This document shows, piece by piece, positions 58,078 to 64,000 of a DNA stretch of 64,000 nucleotides. Made by a program: the position numbers and the translations under genes. This DNA is from CAYTZN01 sp964442495 (lineage in GTDB: Bacteria; Pseudomonadota; Gammaproteobacteria; Legionellales; Legionellaceae), in the NCBI GenBank assembly GCA_964442495.1, contig CAYTZN010000002.1, positions 108,163 to 172,162 on the forward strand. Reading direction: 5' to 3'. Positions within the stretch are counted from its first letter, which is position 1; every line of letters begins with the position of its first letter. The notes under the pieces were generated by a model. That model worked only from the letters and a program-made list of their open reading frames with translations. It was not told the DNA's origin and made no database searches.

Positions 58078-60273
58078 GTGAGTAAAAAATCAAAACATCC
58101 TTCCATAAAGGATCCTTTTTTCAAAAGGGAAAGTGAAAAATACGCGGTTCCTATTCCGAGTCGTGAATTTATCATGCAAGTGCTTGAGGAATTTGGTCGT
58201 CCTATGTCACGTAATCAGCTCATGAGCAAGCTTGATGTGGTCGATGAAGGCAAACAAGAAACTGTAGGCTTTCGTTTGCGTGCCATGTTAAGAGATGGCC
58301 AGCTCATGCAAGACAGGCGTGGACGATACTGTTTATTAGAGCGCATTAATTTGCAGCGCGGGACCATACAAGGGCATCCCGATGGCTTTGGTTTTTTCAT
58401 TCCAGATGAAGAAGGCCCTGATATGTTATTATCGGCCACTGAGATGCGTGCAGTTATGCATGGCGATATCGTGCTTGCTTATCAGAGTGGGGTAGATCGC
58501 CGTGGGCGATTGGAAGGCAAGATTCATGAGGTTATTGAGCATGCAAATGCTAGTGTGGTCGGCCGATTTTTTTCAGAGCATGGCGTGGGCTTTGTCGCGC
58601 CAGACAGCAAACGTTTAACGCAAGACATTTCTATTCCCCCTGAATGGATGTCGGGTGCTAAAAATGGCCAAATTGTGTTGGTTGAGTTGTTAGCCTACCC
58701 AAGCAAGCGTACCCAGGCAGTTGGTAAAATCATTCATATTCTCGGTGAGCACATGGCGCCGGGTATGGAGATTGAGGTGGCTATTTTAGCACATGGTTTG
58801 CCTTCTAATTGGCCTGATGATGTGACGACTGCTGTCGCAAAAATTCCTCAGCGTGTTTCGGACAGTGATCTGGTAGGGCGTACAGATTTACGCGATCTGC
58901 CTTTCGTGACCATTGATGGTGAGGACGCCAAAGATTTTGACGATGCGGTTTACTGTTATTCAAAGCCTAAAGGCGGCTTTCAGCTATATGTAGCTATCGC
59001 GGACGTTAGTCATTATGTTGCCGTGAACTCTCCTTTGGATAAAGAAGCGACAAGACGTGGGAATTCCGTTTATTTCCCCGGCAAAGTCGTGCCTATGTTG
59101 CCGGAAGCTTTATCCAATGGGATTTGTTCATTAAACCCTAAAGTTGATAGGTTGTGCATGGTCGTTGAAATGGCCATCAGTGACGATGGAAAAATTAATC
59201 GCTCACGTTTTTACCGTGGTGTTATCCATTCTCAAGCACGGTTAACGTATAATCAAGTTCATCAGTGGTTGACAGAGGGGCATACAGATGCAGCTCATCA
59301 GCCGTTATTTCCCATGTTACAAACCCTGCACAAGCTTTATGAAATTTTAAATAAAACCCGTAAAAGCCGTGGCGCAATGGATTTTGACACAACTGAAACG
59401 CGCATAGAATTTGATGAAAATAGAAAAATTCAACGGATTGTGCCCGTTATACGTAATGATGCACATCGATTGATTGAAGAATGCATGTTGGCTGCGAATG
59501 TGGCAACCGCGCGTTTTCTAGAAAAAGCACAAATTCCTACGTTATACCGCGTGCATGCAGCACCTGAAGAAGACAAAATTATTGCCTTAAGAAAGTTTTT
59601 AGGAGAGCTCGGTTTACAGTTGGGCGGTGGCAAAAAACCCAGTCCCAAAGACTTTCAAACCACGCTTGCATCTATTGGTGAACGGCCTGAAAAGCATTTG
59701 ATTGAAACGGTGATGTTACGCTCCTTAAAACAAGCCCAGTATGTTGAAGCAAACGATGGTCATTTTGGTTTAGCTTATTCTGCGTATACTCATTTTACGT
59801 CTCCTATTCGCCGTTATCCAGATTTATTGATTCATCGAGCAGTCGGGTATTTGATAGATAATCAAGCGGTAGAAAAATTCAATTACACGGACGATGAAAT
59901 GAGTCGTTTGGGCAAGCATTGCTCATCCACTGAGCGCCGTGCTGATGAGGCCACGCGAGAAGTGGTGGCGTGGCTTAAATGCGAATACATGCAAGACAAG
60001 TTAGGCCAGGTCTTTCGCGGTACCATATCTGCAGTAACGGGGTTTGGTATTTTTGTAGAGCTTGATGATATTTACGTTGAGGGCTTAGTACACGTGACTT
60101 CCCTTAAGAATGATTATTATGCGTTTGATGCAGTGAAGCATCGGTTGGTGGGGGAGCGAGGCGGTCATGTTTATCGTTTGGGCGATAAAATGAGTGTTTT
60201 GGTCGCTCGAGTAGATTTGGATGAACGCAAAATTGACTTTGAACCCGCAGAGGATGAGCCACAAAATGACTGA
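58078..60273 (+). CDS. rnr: Ribonuclease R
   Basis: 731 residues from a GTG start. Processive 3'-5' exoribonuclease acting on structured RNA. Order: N-terminal winged-helix (RPMSRNQLMSKLDV), two cold-shock domains, RNB domain with the Mg site DGEDAKDFDDAVYC, and the S1 domain FRGTISAVTGFGIFVELDDIYVEGLVHV. A shorter basic tail than in E. coli. Its end overlaps rlmB by 8 bp. Confidence 0.97.
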   Translation: MSKKSKHPSIKDPFFKRESEKYAVPIPSREFIMQVLEEFGRPMSRNQLMSKLDVVDEGKQETVGFRLRAMLRDGQLMQDRRGRYCLLERINLQRGTIQGHPDGFGFFIPDEEGPDMLLSATEMRAVMHGDIVLAYQSGVDRRGRLEGKIHEVIEHANASVVGRFFSEHGVGFVAPDSKRLTQDISIPPEWMSGAKNGQIVLVELLAYPSKRTQAVGKIIHILGEHMAPGMEIEVAILAHGLPSNWPDDVTTAVAKIPQRVSDSDLVGRTDLRDLPFVTIDGEDAKDFDDAVYCYSKPKGGFQLYVAIADVSHYVAVNSPLDKEATRRGNSVYFPGKVVPMLPEALSNGICSLNPKVDRLCMVVEMAISDDGKINRSRFYRGVIHSQARLTYNQVHQWLTEGHTDAAHQPLFPMLQTLHKLYEILNKTRKSRGAMDFDTTETRIEFDENRKIQRIVPVIRNDAHRLIEECMLAANVATARFLEKAQIPTLYRVHAAPEEDKIIALRKFLGELGLQLGGGKKPSPKDFQTTLASIGERPEKHLIETVMLRSLKQAQYVEANDGHFGLAYSAYTHFTSPIRRYPDLLIHRAVGYLIDNQAVEKFNYTDDEMSRLGKHCSSTERRADEATREVVAWLKCEYMQDKLGQVFRGTISAVTGFGIFVELDDIYVEGLVHVTSLKNDYYAFDAVKHRLVGERGGHVYRLGDKMSVLVARVDLDERKIDFEPAEDEPQND

Positions 60274-61006
60274 GCAGTATGTTTATGGCGTTCATGCCGT
60301 TAAGGCGTTATTGTCTAATCCCCATCGTTCCACTCAAATGCTTTATATTAATGAAGATAGGCTTGATAAACGTTTACAGGATTTGTTAGCGCTCGCGGTC
60401 CAAAAAAACATTCGTGTTGCCCCTTTGTCGGCACAAAAAATGAATCAAAAATTCCCGGATTTTGTGCATCAAGGTGTGGTGGCTAGCGCGCAACCATTAC
60501 CAGAATATGTGGAAAGTGATTTAAGCCGTCTCTTAGAAATGGGGCAACAGCCAAGTTTAATTCTTATTCTTGATGGCGTTACTGACCCTCATAATTTAGG
60601 CGCATGTTTACGCACGGCAGATGCTGCAGGCGTGAGCTTTGTGATTATTCCAAAAGATAAAAATGCGAGCATCACGCCTGTTGTTAGTAAAGTAGCCTGC
60701 GGGGCTGCAGAATCAGTTCCGTTGGTCCGAGTAACAAACCTTGCGCGTGCAATGGACGTTTTAAAACAACAAGGGGTTTGGATCTACGGTGCTGCAGGTG
60801 AAGCAAAAGCGTCGCTTTATGATTTGGATTGCAAAACATCTATCGCTTTGGTGATGGGGGCCGAAGATAAAGGCATGCGCCATTTGACCCGAGAATTGTG
60901 TGATGATCTTTTTTCATTACCTATGCGGGGTTCTGTAGATAGCTTAAACGTGTCAGTGGCTACAGGCGTTTGTCTTTATGAAGTGGCTCGTCAGCGAGGC
61001 GTGTGA
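60266..61006 (+). CDS. rlmB: 23S rRNA (guanosine2251-2'-O)-methyltransferase
   Basis: 246 residues from ATG 60266, inside the rnr end. SpoU/TrmH knotted fold: N-terminal substrate domain YVYGVHAVKALL, motif 1 LDGVTDPHNLGACLRTADAAG, motif 2 LVMGAEDKGM and motif 3 LPMRGSVDSLNVSVATGVCLYE. The rnr-rlmB pairing is common. Confidence 0.97.
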   Translation: MTEQYVYGVHAVKALLSNPHRSTQMLYINEDRLDKRLQDLLALAVQKNIRVAPLSAQKMNQKFPDFVHQGVVASAQPLPEYVESDLSRLLEMGQQPSLILILDGVTDPHNLGACLRTADAAGVSFVIIPKDKNASITPVVSKVACGAAESVPLVRVTNLARAMDVLKQQGVWIYGAAGEAKASLYDLDCKTSIALVMGAEDKGMRHLTRELCDDLFSLPMRGSVDSLNVSVATGVCLYEVARQRGV

Positions 61007-61461
61007 AAAATCTGATCGGTTTGGGGCTATTTTGTCGCTCTCACGAAAGCGGGAGGCGTACCGAGCCCTTGTAAAAGATGTTTCCTGTCTGTGTAAGGCA
61101 AATGCAACTGATTTATAAGAAAAAATGACCATATACGTTTACCGTGCCTATGATTCTAAAACCGATGTATATGATGTATATAAGGTATTTGAAAAAATGC
61201 TTAAAAATGGAAATCCGCCCGATGGTTGAGATGAGCTACTGTTTGAAGCTAAAAATTTAAATGTTTATGAGCCTTCAAGATAATCGCATCTGAGCGCGCA
61301 TAAAGCAAGGTAGGTAGGCAAGTGTGAGGTTATTTGTGCTTAAGTGTTGCCTGCATAAGCCTTGATGATATACCCATATACACTCATGATTTATTAACAT
61401 TCAAAAGGGTTGTGAGCGGTTACACTGCTCTCCTGTTCGTTAGGCGAAGAGAAAATAGCCG
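61007..61461. other. Intergenic region with a broken small reading frame
   Basis: 455 bp between convergent rlmB and the aminotransferase gene. It contains the interrupted frame at 61125-61283 and otherwise nothing that I recognise. Confidence 0.5.
61125..61283 (+). pseudogene. Small gene remnant interrupted by one stop codon
   Basis: From ATG 61125 the frame reads 34 codons (starting MTIYVYRAYDSKTDVYDVYK), meets TGA at 61227-61229, and continues in the same frame to TAA at 61281-61283 (DELLFEAKNLNVYEPSR). The two parts have similar, protein-like composition. A 52-residue gene inactivated by one nonsense change is the simplest reading. Chance is also possible, as both pieces are short. Confidence 0.35.
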
Positions 61462-62634
61462 TTAATCATGCCCTAAAAATTCATGCAACGTTTTAACAAG
61501 TCGCTCCAACAATTGATCAATCTCGCTTTCGCTAATGATTAATGGCGGTAAAAGCCTGATAACGGTTTCGGCCGTTACATTTAAAAGGATGTGATTTTTA
61601 AGCCCCAGCAATTTTATATCATTGGCAGGCCTGTCCAATTCGATACCCAGCATGTAGCCTTTGCCACGGATACTTTTAACATGGGGGTTTTCACCCAACG
61701 CGTTAATTAATTTTTCTTTTAGAATGATGCTATTGGCGGCTACTTTCTCACAGAGTTTATCGCGTTCAATCACTTCAAGTACCGCGAGGGCTGTAGCACA
61801 AGCGAGTGGGTTTCCTCCAAACGTTGAACCATGATTTCCTGGTTTAAATAAATTGCAGGCTTTTTGGCTCATCAAGCAGGCGCCAATCGGTATGCCATTT
61901 CCTAAGCCTTTGGCCGTTGTGACAATATCAGGTTGAATATTACTGTGCATGTAGGCAAAGAGTTTTCCAGTGCGCCCATTGCCTGTTTGAACTTCATCAA
62001 GAATAAAGAGCCAATCATGCTCTTTACACAGGTTTGAAACGGCATGCAAATAGCTTTGATCTGCTACAAAAATACCACCCTCGCCTTGAATGGGTTCAAT
62101 CATGATGGCAACAATATCATCGCGATTGGCGGAAATTGTGCGGAGCGCATTAGTGTCATTAAAGGGCGCGCGAACAAAGCCTGGTAGTAAGGGTTCAAAA
62201 CCTGCTTGAACTTTGCGGCTGCCGGAGGCTGTGAGGGTGGCCATTGTACGGCCATGAAATGCGCCGTCCATAACGATAACAGCAGGTTTTTCAATGCCTT
62301 TTTTATGACCATAAAGACGCGTAAGTTTGATAGCCGCTTCATTTGATTCGGCACCGGAATTGCAAAAAAAGACTTGCTCCATGCCAGACATTTCGATTAA
62401 TTTTTCGGCAAGATGCTGCTGTTCTGTGATGTGAAAGGCATTGGATGTGTGCAGTAATTTTGCGGCTTGACGTTGAATGGTTTGGGTCACGTCTGGGTGT
62501 GCATGTCCCAAGCCACACACGGCTATGCCACAGAAGCTATCAAGATACGCTTGGCCTTTGTCATCATACAACCAAATGCCCTCTCCGTGCGTAAAGGAGA
62601 TAGGCAAAGGATTATAAGTAGTGATTAACGCCAT
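61462..62634 (-). CDS. argD: Acetylornithine/succinyldiaminopimelate-type aminotransferase
   Basis: 390 residues. Class III PLP aminotransferase: substrate region MALITTYNPLPISFTHGEG, CNSGAESNEAAIKL, the PLP Asp in FILDEVQTG, the PLP Lys in TTAKGLGNGIPIGA and STFGGNPLACA. ArgD makes arginine precursors; related AstC and GabT differ little, so the exact substrate is inferred. It follows sodB in the same direction with a 40-bp gap. Confidence 0.9.
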   Translation of the reverse strand: MALITTYNPLPISFTHGEGIWLYDDKGQAYLDSFCGIAVCGLGHAHPDVTQTIQRQAAKLLHTSNAFHITEQQHLAEKLIEMSGMEQVFFCNSGAESNEAAIKLTRLYGHKKGIEKPAVIVMDGAFHGRTMATLTASGSRKVQAGFEPLLPGFVRAPFNDTNALRTISANRDDIVAIMIEPIQGEGGIFVADQSYLHAVSNLCKEHDWLFILDEVQTGNGRTGKLFAYMHSNIQPDIVTTAKGLGNGIPIGACLMSQKACNLFKPGNHGSTFGGNPLACATALAVLEVIERDKLCEKVAANSIILKEKLINALGENPHVKSIRGKGYMLGIELDRPANDIKLLGLKNHILLNVTAETVIRLLPPLIISESEIDQLLERLVKTLHEFLGHD

Positions 62635-62674
62635 GATAACTCCTGTAACATAAGGTCAAAAAAAGCAGTGAAGA

Positions 62675-63253
62675 TTAACGCATTTGTTCGGCAATAAAGG
62701 TCCAATTTACTAATGCCCAGAATGCTTTGAGATAGTCGGGTCTCATGTTTCGGTAGTCAATATAGTACGCATGTTCCCAAACATCACACGTCATGAGGGC
62801 TTGTAAGCCTTCAGTCATGGGCGTGCCTGCGTTGCTTGTACTAATGATTTTTAAATTACCAGCGCTGTCTTGAACCAACCAAGCCCAGCCAGAGCCAAAC
62901 GTAGTAATAGCAGTTTGAGTAAATTGCTCTTTAAATGCAGCAAAGGATCCAAATGTTTTGTTAATGGCTTCTGCTAATTTGCCTGTAGGTTCACCACCAC
63001 CGTTTGGAGATAAACAATGCCAGTAAAAGGTGTGATTCCACACTTGGGCCGCATTGTTAAAAATACCACCGGTAGATTGTTTGATCACTTCCTCTAACGT
63101 TTGTGATGCAAAGGGAGTGTCGGCAACCAATTTATTTAAATTAGTGACATAAGCATTATGGTGTTTACCATAATGGTATTCTAATGTTTCTTTAGAGATA
63201 TAGGGCGCTAGTGCGTCCATTGCATAGGGTAATTGGGGCAGGGTAAATGTCAT
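62675..63253 (-). CDS. sodB: Iron superoxide dismutase
   Basis: 192 residues from ATG 63253, with GGAG seven bases upstream. Iron ligands: His in [13 protein letters not shown], His in WNHTFYWHC, Asp and His in [25 protein letters not shown] and [10 protein letters not shown] are Fe-type features. No signal peptide, so cytosolic. Detoxifies superoxide, including that met inside host cells. Confidence 0.97.
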   Translation of the reverse strand: MTFTLPQLPYAMDALAPYISKETLEYHYGKHHNAYVTNLNKLVADTPFASQTLEEVIKQSTGGIFNNAAQVWNHTFYWHCLSPNGGGEPTGKLAEAINKTFGSFAAFKEQFTQTAITTFGSGWAWLVQDSAGNLKIISTSNAGTPMTEGLQALMTCDVWEHAYYIDYRNMRPDYLKAFWALVNWTFIAEQMR

Positions 63254-63686
63254 GAAGATCTCCAAGAATTCTTAAGTAAAAAAGCAGCCTATCATGTTTT
63301 ACGAGGCTATCCTGTCGCATTAGCAGCGGTTATCTGTAATGCTTTTCTGCATGAAAATTCGTGGCAAATTAAGCCAATACGTTTTTAACACAGTATTTTT
63401 TTAAAGATGGATAGATGATATAAAACAAGACGAAAGCCATAAAATAGTTGTCTTAGTGTAACAGGATAAAAAACACTTTCAATGCTATATCAAATGGTTT
63501 GTCGATGATAAAAATAGCTCCCCCTATCTTTAGGTAGTTAAGCCGCAAACTGACGCAATTTCCGAATAGTTTTGAATTACATCATTTCTTGTTCTATCAC
63601 CAAAAAATCTTCTGCATTGGTGCGAAATGTAGAGTGTAGCCTTGTCCAGTTCCAAATCTCAACCTTGGTAAGCTGTTGTTTCTCAA
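63254..63686. other. Intergenic region upstream of sodB
   Basis: 433 bp without a convincing gene. It should hold the sodB promoter and the end of the gene to the right. The minus-strand open frame at 63577-63813 is a shadow of that gene in another frame. Confidence 0.5.
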
Positions 63687-64000
63687 TTAATTTGCAGTTT
63701 GATACACGTTGATACCCTTTCTTTTGAATACAGTGATGGTGACAAAGGATAGACAAACACCAAGTGTTAGCAGTGAGCTTGTTAAATGATTTTCCATTAA
63801 TCCTAACGTCCAAAAAGCAATAGCAGCACCGAGCCCCATTAAACCGTAAGTGCGCATAATCATACCGGAGCCTCCGGCTTTACTTTCTTCATAGCCAATT
63901 CTATCAAGAAACGAAATAGAAATAGCCTCATAAATAAAGGCTGTAATGGTAATCCCCCCTAAAAATAACTGATGTCAAAAGTAGAATTTTCTCGTAACCT
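63687..64000 (-). pseudogene. Multi-pass transporter-like protein, C-terminal part with apparent frameshift (partial)
   Basis: Reading leftward from the right edge, one frame gives RLRENSTFDISYF and stops at 63961-63959. A second frame, closed at 63977-63975, continues with GGITITAFIYEAISISFLDR, a loop EESKAGGSG, and two membrane helices (MGLGAAIAFWTLGLM and SSLLTLGVCLSFVTITVF) to TAA at 63687. No start codon precedes the second part. Adding one base in the run C6-T-A5 (63954-63965) joins them into one protein. It looks like the end of an MFS-type transporter, either a pseudogene, a phase-variable gene or a sequence error. Confidence 0.6.

Noticed and set aside
63577..63813. 78-codon minus-strand open frame at the right edge
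   Set aside because: Another frame of the same strand encodes clear membrane helices ending at 63687, so this is a shadow.

Overview
The window looks like a chromosomal segment from a gammaproteobacterium of the Legionellales, most likely Legionella or a close relative. It starts in the 3' end of yidC followed by mnmE, so dnaA and the replication origin probably lie just off the left edge. A multi-pass effector-like protein and a secreted astacin metalloprotease (LegP type) follow directly. From memory, this order matches the mnmE / lpg3000 / legP block at the end of the L. pneumophila chromosome. Later landmarks (gidA-gidB-parAB, the complete atp operon, rnr-rlmB, sodB) fit the same arm. Most housekeeping genes are on the + strand, as expected for the leading strand leaving an origin to the left. 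I saw no insertion sequence, prophage, CRISPR array, tRNA or rRNA.

Layout. 1-9.9 kb: yidC (partial), mnmE, effector-like membrane protein, legP, rsmI divergent from lpoA, then three poorly known minus-strand genes and a tRNA-dihydrouridine synthase. 9.9-21.3 kb: an unknown effector-like protein, a pteridine reductase, midA, a PTPS-like protein with an ExxHGH motif, priA, a thioesterase, the minus-strand operon metG-rnfB-nth, ubiX and a bifunctional mannose-1-phosphate guanylyltransferase. 21.4-25.8 kb: an accessory patch with a trypsin/PDZ protease lacking a signal peptide, a second effector-like membrane protein and an L,D-transpeptidase. 26-33 kb: mnmG, rsmG, parA, parB, yraN, diaA and two tandem BON lipoproteins. 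33-40 kb: atpIBEFHAGDC. 40-48 kb: a PhnA-like zinc ribbon, parC, zapA, and ygfB-pepP-ubiH-ubiI. 48-54.6 kb: a secreted papain-like protease, a three-gene envelope cluster (retropepsin-like peptidase, transglutaminase-like 7TM protein, ATP-grasp ligase) and a third large membrane protein. 54.6-64 kb: an outer-membrane barrel, a DUF4254 protein, yaiI, a small periplasmic protein, rnr, rlmB, an argD-type aminotransferase, sodB and a frameshifted membrane-protein gene at the right edge.

How it fits together. The core is an origin-proximal housekeeping arm: tRNA modification (mnmE, mnmG, dus), segregation (parAB, parC), initiation control (diaA, priA) and energy (atp operon, ubiquinone genes). Host-interaction candidates are inserted between these blocks: the three multi-pass proteins, LegP, the trypsin/PDZ protease, the papain-like protease and the unknowns at 7.3 and 9.9 kb. 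No single cluster is clearly a new system. The best leads are the PTPS-III-like/pteridine reductase neighbourhood, the multi-pass effector-like family, the RimB/7TM/ATP-grasp cluster, a natural valine at ParC position 80, a DnaA box inside the atp promoter, and a GC-rich hairpin repeat showing compensatory base changes.
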